This document shows, in pieces, positions 8,749 to 16,689 of a stretch of 45,799 nucleotides of DNA. Below the pieces are notes generated by a model. The model had not been told where the DNA came from. It was given only the letters and a program-made list of their open reading frames with translations, and ran no database searches. The stretch is taken from assembly GCA_023379845.1 (NCBI GenBank), contig JAMCPG010000042.1, positions 83,203-129,001 on the forward strand, in the 5' to 3' direction. Positions within the stretch are counted from its first letter, which is position 1, and each line of letters begins with the position of its first letter. This stretch comes from Thermoplasmatota archaeon (GTDB taxonomy: Archaea; Thermoplasmatota; Thermoplasmata; Thermoplasmatales; Thermoplasmataceae). The translations under genes and the position numbers were made by a program.

Positions 8749-10014
8749 ATGCCATGGAGTGAAAAATACAGGCCGCGAAACTTGCAGGATATCGTTATCA
8801 CGGATGACCTGTACACCAGGATATATTCATGGGTTGAAAAATGGCTTTCCGGGAGGCCTCAGAAGAAGGGGCTCATCCTTTACGGACCACCGGGAACTGG
8901 GAAAAGCAGCACTGCTTACTGTATTGCGGACAGTTTTGGAATACCGGTAATAGAGATGAATGGATCATCCCAGAGAAACAGCGACAAGATGAAGGAAATT
9001 GCGGGCAATGCAGCCATGACGAGGGACATTTTTTCCAATTATTCTGAGCCCAATACGAAGCCCGACAAGATTATACTCATAGATGAGGCAGATAACATAG
9101 ATGCCGGAAGGACGGGAACAGACTCTGGAGGAATCAGGGAGCTTGGATCAATAATCAGGAACACCGCATGCCCCATAATACTGACCATGAACGACTTCTA
9201 CGAGTTCCGGAGAAAGAATGGCGCAGATACCGTAATATCAGGTTCGGACGCGATAGAGTTCAAGCAGTATGCAAGGAGAAATGACAACAATTCCAAAAAC
9301 TTCAGGGTCAAGCTTTTAAAACGCGTAAGGGACATTCTGGCAAAAGAGGGAAAATCCCTTGGACCTGAAATTCTCAATGATATATTTGAACGAAATGGTA
9401 CCGACATACGGGCAATCCTGAACGACGTAGAGGCTGCCGCTTCAAGCAGCTCGCCAACCATGTCAGGCGATAGAGATGAGTCAAGCAATATTTTCAGGTC
9501 GCTAGAGAGCATTCTTATAGATCGGGACCCGGTAAAGAGTCTTTCCGCTCTTGCTGACAAGGACTTCACGGTAGATCAGCTTCTTCTCTGGATTGACGAG
9601 AATCTTGTAGACGTAGCGGACAACCCCGCTGATCTTTCATCCTCTTACGAGAACATAGCAATTGCAGATCTTTACAACGGCTTCGTGATCAAGAAACAGC
9701 ATTTTGCCTTTCAGGGATATGCACAGGAAATAGCGGCGCTGACGGGATCCACGCTGCAAAACTCCGCCAGGCATTTTCTGAAATTTCAGTTTCCAGTCTA
9801 CCTCAGCAGGATGTCTGCGGTAAGGGATTCAAGGGAGGCCAGGAAGTCAGTTCAGTTGAAGCTCGCCAGATTCAATCATTCATCGACTGGAACTATTTCC
9901 GCATATGAATGGTTTTTCCGGCTCCTTGCGCAATCTTCCGGGCAGGAATTTTCATCACTGGCCAGCAGGCTGCTGTTATCAGAGGCAGAAGCCAGGATAA
10001 TAGGCGGCAAATAA
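8749..10014 (+). CDS. rfcL: Replication factor C large subunit (clamp loader)
   Basis: The large subunit of the archaeal clamp loader, which with RfcS opens the PCNA ring and loads it on primed DNA. The N-terminus MPWSEKYRPRNLQDIV is the classic RFC start. AAA+ features are Walker A GPPGTGKSS (about 46-54), Walker B ILIDEADN (about 109-116) and a sensor region ILTMNDFY. The C-terminal helical collar extends to 421 residues, usual for Thermoplasmatales. No obvious PIP-box is visible at the C-terminus (ends SEAEARIIGGK), where other archaeal RfcL proteins often carry one. The start at 8749 is preferred over the downstream out-of-frame ATG because it gives the conserved EKYRP leader. PCNA, its partner, is encoded at 34550-35281. 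Confidence 0.96.
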   Translation: MPWSEKYRPRNLQDIVITDDLYTRIYSWVEKWLSGRPQKKGLILYGPPGTGKSSTAYCIADSFGIPVIEMNGSSQRNSDKMKEIAGNAAMTRDIFSNYSEPNTKPDKIILIDEADNIDAGRTGTDSGGIRELGSIIRNTACPIILTMNDFYEFRRKNGADTVISGSDAIEFKQYARRNDNNSKNFRVKLLKRVRDILAKEGKSLGPEILNDIFERNGTDIRAILNDVEAAASSSSPTMSGDRDESSNIFRSLESILIDRDPVKSLSALADKDFTVDQLLLWIDENLVDVADNPADLSSSYENIAIADLYNGFVIKKQHFAFQGYAQEIAALTGSTLQNSARHFLKFQFPVYLSRMSAVRDSREARKSVQLKLARFNHSSTGTISAYEWFFRLLAQSSGQEFSSLASRLLLSEAEARIIGGK

Positions 10015-10017
10015 CGC

Positions 10018-10284
10018 CTAGGCTCCGACTTTTTCCTTGCACTTCTTGATCGTACCGCTTACGGTAATTACAGCTATACCTTTGAGATCCTTCTCTATGT
10101 AGAGGCAGAGATTATCTTTCTGGAACTGGTCTGTCAGAACTATTGCATAGGGATCTTCCCTGAATTTCACCTTCGATCCGAATTTTGTCCTAATCTTATC
10201 CAGTGCCATCTCAAGGTTTCCGTTGCTATCTTTCTTTATAAGGACATATCTCTTACGATACAGCGATCCCTTCAACGCAGACAT
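10018..10284 (-). CDS. rnp2: Ribonuclease P protein component 2 (Pop5-like), short form
   Basis: An 88-residue basic protein. The beginning (KRYVLIKKDSNGNLEMALDKI) and the end (GIAVITVSGTIKKCKEKVG) match the Pop5/Rnp2 pattern of a first strand RY-hydrophobic, a long helix, and a final strand VxVSGTIxxxxEK. Pop5 pairs with Rpp30 and supports the RNase P RNA in trimming tRNA 5' ends. It is shorter than many archaeal Pop5 proteins (about 110-140 residues), lacking some central sequence, so the call rests mainly on the ends. The gene is convergent with rfcL, the stops being three bases apart. An alternative is an unrelated small RNA-binding protein. Confidence 0.6.
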   Translation of the reverse strand: MSALKGSLYRKRYVLIKKDSNGNLEMALDKIRTKFGSKVKFREDPYAIVLTDQFQKDNLCLYIEKDLKGIAVITVSGTIKKCKEKVGA

Positions 10285-10429
10285 ATAGTAGGACGGGATA
10301 TTTTATTTTTGGAACGTTTGAAGAAGATCCAGTGAGACATTAGATCTAATGCGCCGAATAGAACGTTTTTTCAACAAAACAGCTACGACTGCAACTTTCT
10401 CGATTTAAGGAGTGATCAAAATGTGCAAA

Positions 10430-10440
10430 AGATAAATACG
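10430..10440 (+). promoter_or_regulatory. TATA-like box of leaderless amidohydrolase promoter
   Basis: AGATAAATACG is centred about 25 bases before the ATG at 10459. This spacing places transcription start on the first codon and decides for that ATG over the GTG at 10423, which would lie upstream of the box. Confidence 0.55.
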
Positions 10441-10458
10441 CTCGCACGGTCACAAATC

Positions 10459-11586
10459 ATGAAAGTAATCAAGGCAACGACTCTTTTTGATGGATCGACG
10501 GAAAGCAGGGACCAGTACATTGCGTTTGACGATGAGATCAGGTATATCGGGAAGAAGAAACCAGAAGGTGAGCTTATTGCTGAAGGTATCGTCACGCCTG
10601 CAATAGTTGATGGTCACAGCCATATTGGAATGGACAGGGCAGGAGAACCCATGTACGAGGGTGAAGCAAACGAAAAAATGGATTCTATTTACCCGCTGGT
10701 AAGGGCAATCGACAGCATTTATATGGATGATCATGCGTTCACTGAATCCGTGGAATCCGGTGTTCTCTACTCCACTGTGCTGCCAGGGAGCGGCAACCCT
10801 ATTGGTGGTAAAGCCGCCCTGATAAAAAACTTCGCGGGCAACACAAGGGACGCTTTCATCAAGGAGATCGGAATAAAGGCTGCCCTGGGTTACAATCCCC
10901 GAAGCACCGTGGAATGGAAAGGCAAGAGGCCTTCAACAAGGATGGGAGCAGTGGCTTTGTTACGTGAAAATTTCTCCAAGGCTGTCAAGGCAAAGAAACT
11001 GATTGACAAAAAGAAAAAGCTTCCCGAGGAAATGGAACCCTTAACGGAAGTATTCATGGACATACTTTCCGGGAAATACAAATTGATGATCCATCTGCAC
11101 AAGGAAGACGATCTCTATATTGCGATACAGCTTGCCAGGGAATTCGGTTTCAAATTTGTAGTGAACCATGGGCTCGACATTTCCCGGACCTTACCATTCG
11201 AGGATCTAAAGAAGCTCAATATACCGCTTATATATGGCCCGCTTGATTCGCACCCATACAAGGTGGAATTAAAACATGAGTCATGGCGGAACTGCGAGTA
11301 CGTGATGAAATCCGGGGTAAAATTCGGTATGATGAGCGATCATCCCGTAATTCTGCAAAGAAATATGTTCTACACCATGCGACACTTCCTGAGATTCGGG
11401 ATGAGCAAGGCAGAAGCAATATCGCATGTCACAAGTATAACTGCTGATATCATAGGAGCAGAAGGCATTGGTAGCGTGAAGAAAGGTTATAAATCATCAC
11501 TTATCGTCTGGACTGGAGATCCCTTCAATCTATCAAGCTATCCCTCAATGGTTATCGGCGAGGGCAGGATACTTGTAGAGCAGTGA
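10459..11586 (+). CDS. Metal-dependent amidohydrolase (imidazolonepropionase-related family)
   Basis: A 375-residue cytoplasmic hydrolase of the amidohydrolase superfamily. The metal ligands are visible in order: VDGHSHIGM (HxH on strand 1), MIHLHKEDD, FVVNHGLD, and MMSDHPV with the catalytic aspartate. It ends with the composite beta domain IGSVKKGYKSSLIVWTGDPF, typical of the family. The substrate (a cyclic amide, a urea or a peptide-like compound) cannot be assigned; relatives are often annotated imidazolonepropionase or dipeptidase. A start 12 codons upstream (GTG at 10423) is possible, but the TATA-like box sits between it and this ATG. The gene is convergent with an MFS carrier. Confidence 0.87.
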   Translation: MKVIKATTLFDGSTESRDQYIAFDDEIRYIGKKKPEGELIAEGIVTPAIVDGHSHIGMDRAGEPMYEGEANEKMDSIYPLVRAIDSIYMDDHAFTESVESGVLYSTVLPGSGNPIGGKAALIKNFAGNTRDAFIKEIGIKAALGYNPRSTVEWKGKRPSTRMGAVALLRENFSKAVKAKKLIDKKKKLPEEMEPLTEVFMDILSGKYKLMIHLHKEDDLYIAIQLAREFGFKFVVNHGLDISRTLPFEDLKKLNIPLIYGPLDSHPYKVELKHESWRNCEYVMKSGVKFGMMSDHPVILQRNMFYTMRHFLRFGMSKAEAISHVTSITADIIGAEGIGSVKKGYKSSLIVWTGDPFNLSSYPSMVIGEGRILVEQ

Positions 11587-11605
11587 TCCTTTTGGAACAT
11601 AACTT

Positions 11606-12922
11606 CTATTGTGTTATGTAATCGACCTGTTTCTGTTCCCCTGCAGTTGCATATCCTGCAATGAATATTCCTGCCAACAAAACAAAAGAGGAAGCCAGGA
11701 CAGCCAATATCCAGTAATATGCCCATCCATAAATTGCTGCGTAGAAAGGTATCAGCAGCAGTGCAACAGAACCTATAGTAGAGCCCAGATTATATGAGAA
11801 TCCGACGCCGGTTGTTCTGTACTTCTTGCTGAAGGATTCCGCCATGAATGCCGGAAGCGTGGAAAATATCATGGCCTCGACAAATACCTGGGCTGAAAAG
11901 GCCAAGACCACGGCAGTAAGATTTGTCGTGAAAGCGAATAGATCAGCGAAGACCGAAACAATAATGAACGCAATAACATATATTTTCATGAAAATAAGTT
12001 TTTTCAGTGACCTGCTGGCTATTACGCCGCCGAGAACCACCCCTCCAATGGAAACAAGGTTGATTATTGCAATCCAGAATCCAGTGGTGGGCCTGGAAAA
12101 GTCGTCTACAGACTCAAATATTGTCGGATAAAGGCTGAAGGTTGCTGTATTGACAAACAGAAGGCTCCCAGCGATTGCGACAACTATAAGCAACGGGATC
12201 AAAGATTGTCTGAACAGCGAAAATACTGGCTTATCGAGCAGCTCCTTATGCTTCTTCGCCTTCTCAAAAACAGAAGATTCACGAACCTTGTACCTTATAA
12301 CAAACGTGGAGAGACCTGGAATAATTGTAGTGAAGAAGAGTATCCTCCAGCCGATATTGCTGTAACTACTCCCAAAGATATCAGTAAGTATGAAGAAGAC
12401 AAAGGCAACCAAGGCATATCCAACGCCGAACCCGCTCTGAACAAACGCTCCGAGAAGGTTTCTCTTGTTCCTGGGAACGCTTTCCATGGACAGGGCCGTT
12501 CCGCCCCCATACTCTGCACCGGCAAAAAGCCCCATGAAGAAAAGGAGAATCCCCATTGTTAGAGGGGCAAGCGCACCTATATGTGCGTAAGTCGGAAGAA
12601 ACCCAAGGGCAAAGCTGGTAAGCGAAAAAATCAGTATTGTTATGACCAGCATACGCTGTCTACCCAGTTTATCACCTATGAAGTTTCCCAGGAATATCGC
12701 GCCTATGGCTCTTGCAATACCATTTACCACAAATATGAAGAAATAGACTATGTATAAGCTACCTGGAAAGAAAAGAGGGACGATCGTGGACTCCTGGATA
12801 AGATACGCTATCGTGACATAGCCATCCATGAGCCAACCGAAGAATGAACCTAGAACTGGAATCATATAGCTTATACTTCTTGCATTTGTGCCCTCGTTGG
12901 ATTCCTTGTTTCCAGTTTCCAT
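11606..12922 (-). CDS. MFS transporter (metabolite:H+ symporter / sugar-transporter-like)
   Basis: A 438-residue 12-helix carrier. The first helix contains GSFFGWLMDGY, the DGY-type signature of metabolite:H+ symporters, followed by the loop motif GNFIGDKLGRQRMLV (MFS motif A, GxxxDxxGRR-like) after helix 2, and repeated in the second half as GGVIASRSLKK. Helix 4-5 contains AGAEYGGGTALSMESVPRNKR, typical of carboxylate or sugar symporters. Solute unknown; organic acid or sugar uptake coupled to the steep proton gradient of an acidophile is plausible. A TATA-like GATAAATAAC lies about 33 bases before the ATG. Convergent with the amidohydrolase and a neighbour, on the same strand, of pantothenate kinase. 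Confidence 0.85.
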   Translation of the reverse strand: METGNKESNEGTNARSISYMIPVLGSFFGWLMDGYVTIAYLIQESTIVPLFFPGSLYIVYFFIFVVNGIARAIGAIFLGNFIGDKLGRQRMLVITILIFSLTSFALGFLPTYAHIGALAPLTMGILLFFMGLFAGAEYGGGTALSMESVPRNKRNLLGAFVQSGFGVGYALVAFVFFILTDIFGSSYSNIGWRILFFTTIIPGLSTFVIRYKVRESSVFEKAKKHKELLDKPVFSLFRQSLIPLLIVVAIAGSLLFVNTATFSLYPTIFESVDDFSRPTTGFWIAIINLVSIGGVVLGGVIASRSLKKLIFMKIYVIAFIIVSVFADLFAFTTNLTAVVLAFSAQVFVEAMIFSTLPAFMAESFSKKYRTTGVGFSYNLGSTIGSVALLLIPFYAAIYGWAYYWILAVLASSFVLLAGIFIAGYATAGEQKQVDYITQ

Positions 12923-12988
12923 ACCTATGGAGGGTCATATACAAGATGTTATTTATCGTTATGATTGCATATTGAGATTTGGTGATAT

Positions 12989-13951
12989 CTAGATTTTTCT
13001 CATCAGAACTCTGCCAATTGAATGATCATGCAGTTTTTCAAGTATTAAATGTGCGTGGAACTTGGTAGGCGCAATATTCTCCCGCAGATTCACGGCATTG
13101 ATCTCGTCCCATATTTTTCCTGCAGTTAAGACTGCCTTTTCCAGATCCAAAGCAGAATAAGAATGGAAATATGACTCACTCTTCTGGAAAGCTGTTCTCA
13201 TAAGTACCTTAAATCTTTCTATGAACCATTCCTTTATGTCGGACTCATCAGCATCCAGATATATGGAAAAATCAAAGAAGTCAGAAACAAAAAATTCAGG
13301 TTCCGAAGCCTGTTTCATGTTTCTTGATTGCAGGACGTTGAGTCCTTCAAGAATTAGAATATCTGGCGTGTTTACAGTGATATATTCTCCGGGGACAATG
13401 TCGTAGAGAAGATGCGAATAAACAGGCACCTTGAGATCACCTATCCCTGACTTCAGGTCATACAGGAATGATATGAGGTCCTTGACGTTGAAGCTCTCAG
13501 GGAAACCCTTCCTGTTCATGATATTCCTCTCCTGGAGGATTCTGTTAGGAAAGATGAACCCGTCAGTGGGTATCAGATCCACAGACGGCGCTTCTGGCCA
13601 TGCTGATATCAGTGTCTTGAGCAACCTTGCTGTAGTGCTTTTCCCGACCGCAACGCTCCCCGCTATGCCTATGATGAATGTGATCTTTTCATATTTGATG
13701 CCCAGGAATTCCCTTCTCGCAGCATATAGTTCCCTGGCTGCTCTATAATACAGGTGCAGCAGTCTGGAAAGAGGCAGATAAATATCAACCACCTCATCAA
13801 GAGAAATATTTTCGTTCAGCCCCCTGATCTCTTCAAGATCAGATGTCTTCAGTGTCAATGGGGTAGAGTTCCTCAGCTCTTTCCAAGAATCCCTGCTGAA
13901 CGTTATATATGGCGATTTTTTCTGCTTTGATGCGTTTGTGCCTGAAATCAT
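12989..13951 (-). CDS. coaA: Pantothenate kinase, bacterial type I (CoaA-like)
   Basis: This protein phosphorylates pantothenate with ATP, the first step of CoA synthesis. The P-loop GIAGSVAVGKST (about 95-106) is diagnostic for type I CoaA; LIPTDGFIFPNR and KVPVYSHLLYDIVPGE are the substrate-binding segments of that family, and ILEGLNVLQ follows. Length (320) is that of bacterial CoaA. Most archaea instead use pantoate kinase and phosphopantothenate synthetase; Thermoplasmatales lack pantoate kinase, and the Picrophilus torridus homologue of CoaA has been shown to have pantothenate kinase activity. A TATA-like TTTATATTTAC lies about 28 bases before the ATG, so the transcript is probably leaderless. 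Confidence 0.93.
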   Translation of the reverse strand: MISGTNASKQKKSPYITFSRDSWKELRNSTPLTLKTSDLEEIRGLNENISLDEVVDIYLPLSRLLHLYYRAARELYAARREFLGIKYEKITFIIGIAGSVAVGKSTTARLLKTLISAWPEAPSVDLIPTDGFIFPNRILQERNIMNRKGFPESFNVKDLISFLYDLKSGIGDLKVPVYSHLLYDIVPGEYITVNTPDILILEGLNVLQSRNMKQASEPEFFVSDFFDFSIYLDADESDIKEWFIERFKVLMRTAFQKSESYFHSYSALDLEKAVLTAGKIWDEINAVNLRENIAPTKFHAHLILEKLHDHSIGRVLMRKI

Positions 13952-14056
13952 GTGTCATCTGTATGCAAAGTAAATATAAATTCTGGCACTTCTGACGAAA
14001 GCAATTCGGCTTGAGCATAAGAACAATTAAATAAAGTTTTCCAATACAATCAGAGA

Positions 14057-14464
14057 ATGATTAAGACACCGAAGAGATTTGGAAGCTTCATGGGCGGAGT
14101 TCTGACCGCCATTATACTTATCCCACTGCTGGTCATGGTTTCGGTCTATGCCGTTATTTTCGCAGGGCTAATTGCTGCACTTGTTTCCAGAGGAGTAACG
14201 AGGGGAGTGCTGTCGACAATCCTTGCCGGCTTTATACTTGTTGTGGTGATAATTATAATTGCTGTTCTGAACCTTAACACCTACATGTTTGACATTCTGG
14301 GAGATATCTCGAGTTTTTCGATCCTCAGGGCGGCAGACATACAAATATTAGAGCTTGTCGAGTTCAGCAGCACGCTTACGCTTGTAGAGAAGACTCTCTT
14401 CTACCTGGTTCTCTTGCCAGGTCTCGGTGGATTGATAGGTGGTCTAATCAGGCCAGGTTACTGA
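14057..14464 (+). CDS. Small polytopic membrane protein (DUF5518-like)
   Basis: A 135-residue protein with a Lys/Arg-rich start (MIKTPKRFGSF) and four hydrophobic segments: about 11-30, 33-45, 50-70 and a C-terminal pair of Gly-rich helices ending GLGGLIGGLIRPGY. The arrangement of glycine-rich hairpins is reminiscent of the archaeal DUF5518 group of uncharacterised membrane proteins, but I assign this only by general resemblance. A TATA-like ATTAAATAAAG lies about 25-28 bases before the ATG, so a leaderless message is likely. It is convergent with the fatty-acid oxidation operon and shares a hairpin terminator region. No function can be given. Confidence 0.72.
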   Translation: MIKTPKRFGSFMGGVLTAIILIPLLVMVSVYAVIFAGLIAALVSRGVTRGVLSTILAGFILVVVIIIIAVLNLNTYMFDILGDISSFSILRAADIQILELVEFSSTLTLVEKTLFYLVLLPGLGGLIGGLIRPGY

Positions 14465-14496
14465 TCCTTTGCAGCGGAAGAGGCTCCTCCTAGCAT

Positions 14497-14514
14497 CAGG
14501 CCTTTTTGCGCCTG
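14497..14514. terminator. Hairpin between convergent genes
   Basis: CAGGC and GCCTG arms are separated by CTTTTTGC, in the 53 bases between two convergent stops. The loop carries T5 on the plus strand. It may act for either direction; the evidence is only the inverted repeat and its place. Confidence 0.35.
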
Positions 14515-14517
14515 GTT

Positions 14518-15576
14518 TCAGAGGAAACCGGATTTATCTCCATAGACCTGATCGGCAAGTTCCATACTATCCTTATAACCGTCTCCGAAAATAGTTTGCA
14601 GTGATGTAGAATCCCTGTAGAACTTCTCCACTCCAAAATCCTCTAGATACCCATAACCACCATGGACCTGGATCGACTGTCTTGAAGCTCGAACTGCAAG
14701 TTCCATTGCCCGAACCTTAAAATGCTTTCTGCCGGCAATGCTAAAGTCATTTGGATCATTGAGCTTCGCCGAAAGCAGATCAATTTCTTCCAGCATTGAT
14801 GAGATGGAGAATGCGACCGGGGAATAGTCCTTGAGGATGTGACCAAAAGTGCTCCTTACTTTCGAATAGTCGAGTGCCTTGTGCATGGAACCTTTAGCCA
14901 TGCCCAGTGCAATCGCAGCAACGTCCAGATCAAGCATATCAAAAATCTGCTGCATTTTCTGGTCCCCGTTTTCCCTCATCAGGATCATGTGTTCTGCCTT
15001 GTCGAATGTTGCAGACCCAATGCCTAACCCTCGAAATCCAAGAGCATGATAACGCTTTACCGGAACACTGGCCCTGGTTGCAATCATGGCCGTCGGCTTT
15101 TCATCTGTCGACGCAATTATGCACTCAGAAGAAGGAGAAAGAACATAACTTTTGGATCCACTGAGAATGCCTTTTTCCAGAGACAGGTTTCCAACCGCCT
15201 CCCTGTTCATGCTTGATACCGAAAGAGCGATTCCAGCAGTTTTTTTGCCTGATGCGATCGCCTTCAGGACGTCCTGTCCACCATCCACTCCAGACAGCAG
15301 CGGGTAAGCGATCCTGTTCTGTATCGCGATGAGCAATGCAATGGAAGGAGAAAACCTGGCAAATTCCTGCAGCATGAGCAAATAAGTGGCGGGAATGAGG
15401 TTTGAACCTCCCGACTCCTCGGAAAAGAGGAGTCCTATAAAGCCCTGGGATCCGATCTTGCCCATCATCTCATCGCTTATCCCATCCTTTTCAATAATTA
15501 CGTTAGCTGGCTCCACGGTCTTGGAGAAAAATTCGTCTACCGCGGATATCAGCATGGATCTCTCTTCATCGCTCAT
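14518..15576 (-). CDS. Acyl-CoA dehydrogenase-like protein lacking the usual catalytic glutamate
   Basis: A 352-residue protein of the acyl-CoA dehydrogenase fold, shorter than its neighbour (about 370-395 usual). Recognisable are LISAVDEFFSKTVEP at the N-terminus, FIGLLFSEESGGS, the C-terminal helix with RSTFGHILKDYSPVAFSIS, and GGYGYLEDFGVEKFYRDS, a strong family motif. The terminal YEGT motif is replaced by IFGDGYKDS, so the catalytic glutamate position is glycine, and the central FAD loop is also divergent. Its ATG overlaps the stop of the upstream full-length acyl-CoA dehydrogenase by four bases (ATGA). A heteromeric enzyme with one catalytic and one divergent subunit, as known for some mycobacterial FadE pairs, is inferred. 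Confidence 0.85.
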   Translation of the reverse strand: MSDEERSMLISAVDEFFSKTVEPANVIIEKDGISDEMMGKIGSQGFIGLLFSEESGGSNLIPATYLLMLQEFARFSPSIALLIAIQNRIAYPLLSGVDGGQDVLKAIASGKKTAGIALSVSSMNREAVGNLSLEKGILSGSKSYVLSPSSECIIASTDEKPTAMIATRASVPVKRYHALGFRGLGIGSATFDKAEHMILMRENGDQKMQQIFDMLDLDVAAIALGMAKGSMHKALDYSKVRSTFGHILKDYSPVAFSISSMLEEIDLLSAKLNDPNDFSIAGRKHFKVRAMELAVRASRQSIQVHGGYGYLEDFGVEKFYRDSTSLQTIFGDGYKDSMELADQVYGDKSGFL

Positions 15577-16685
15577 GATTTCTCCTCCTTTGTAAGAAAT
15601 CTAGAAATTACCAACTTTTCAACCTCACTTGTTCCTTCCCATATCTCCAGTATCTTTGCATCCCTGAAATACCGCTCAAGATCTCCCGTCAGGCCTTCCA
15701 GCCCGGTCAGTTCAAGCGCCTTCTCTGCACAGAATACAGCAGATTCCGATGCAAATGCCTTTGCCATGCTCGTAAGTTCAGGCTTCGGCTTGAACTGGAA
15801 AAGATACGATGCAGCCTTGTAGGTGAGCATCCTCGATGCCTCTATTCTTGTCGCCATATCTGCTATGGCGAAATTTACCTCCTCCAGTCCTTGATATGCC
15901 TCATTCCTGTTCTTAAGAATGGCCAGGGTGCGGTCCAGGCTCCCCTGGGCAACACCCAGTCCCTGTGCAGCGACAAAAATCCTGCTGATGTTGAAAAACG
16001 TCATGATATAGTAGAAGCCCTTGCCCTCCTCACCAATCAAGTTTTCCGCGGGAACCTCAACATTGTTAAGCACGAGCTCCGCGGTGTCAGTCGCGCGGAC
16101 GCCAAGCTTACCCTTTAGCTTGTTTGCACTGAACCCCTTGCTCTTCGAATCCACAACGAATATGCTCAACCCATGGTGTCTCTTGTTGTCGGGCCTTGAT
16201 GTGCGAACAAGCATTACAAAGAAGTCTGCAATAGATCCATTAGTGATGAACATCTTTGCACCATTTATGATATATTTTTCGTCGACCTTCTTTGCTTCTG
16301 TCTTGATGCCTGCAACGTCGCTTCCTCCGCCCGGCTCAGTTACTGCAAGACCCATCATCGCCTTTCCGGCGTTTACCTTTGCGAGATATTTTTCCTTCAG
16401 CAGATCGCTACCAAAAAGCATGATTGTCTCGGCTCCAAAATATGGAACAGTAACAGAGATGCCGAGCCCCGGATCCACCCTGCATAGTTCCTCTATGGCT
16501 ACAAGAGTCTTCCACGGGTTAGTGAAATCCACAATTCCCTGATCAAAGGCAAGCTTCTTCAACGCATCGGGATACTTTTCCTCCATGTCATGCTCCCTGG
16601 CGATTTCCGGAGTAAATTCCTTCAGTGCAAACTCCCTAACCTTGTCCCTGTGTTGAGCTATATCTTCAGGCAAGTCAAAGTCCAT
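15573..16685 (-). CDS. Acyl-CoA dehydrogenase
   Basis: A canonical FAD-dependent acyl-CoA dehydrogenase of 370 residues. Visible motifs include GLAVTEPGGGSDVAGIKT, YIINGAKMFITNGSIADFF, the middle LKGKLGVRATDTAELVLNNVEVP split over the beta domain, and the end DAKILEIWEGTSEVEKLVISR with the catalytic glutamate in WEGT. I place the start at the ATG giving MDFDLPEDIAQHRDKV; a longer frame upstream would overlap the thiolase. It begins four bases after the thiolase stop and overlaps the next acyl-CoA dehydrogenase-like gene by four bases, so three genes form one operon for beta-oxidation-like steps. Electron acceptor would be ETF, whose genes are not in the window; a membrane ETF:quinone-type oxidoreductase is at 20628-22649. 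Confidence 0.94.
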   Translation of the reverse strand: MDFDLPEDIAQHRDKVREFALKEFTPEIAREHDMEEKYPDALKKLAFDQGIVDFTNPWKTLVAIEELCRVDPGLGISVTVPYFGAETIMLFGSDLLKEKYLAKVNAGKAMMGLAVTEPGGGSDVAGIKTEAKKVDEKYIINGAKMFITNGSIADFFVMLVRTSRPDNKRHHGLSIFVVDSKSKGFSANKLKGKLGVRATDTAELVLNNVEVPAENLIGEEGKGFYYIMTFFNISRIFVAAQGLGVAQGSLDRTLAILKNRNEAYQGLEEVNFAIADMATRIEASRMLTYKAASYLFQFKPKPELTSMAKAFASESAVFCAEKALELTGLEGLTGDLERYFRDAKILEIWEGTSEVEKLVISRFLTKEEKS

Positions 16686-16689
16686 ATTA

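Noticed and set aside
11228-11419. Minus-strand open frames inside the amidohydrolase
   Set aside because: They oppose conserved metal-ligand motifs in the amidohydrolase and look like shadow frames.
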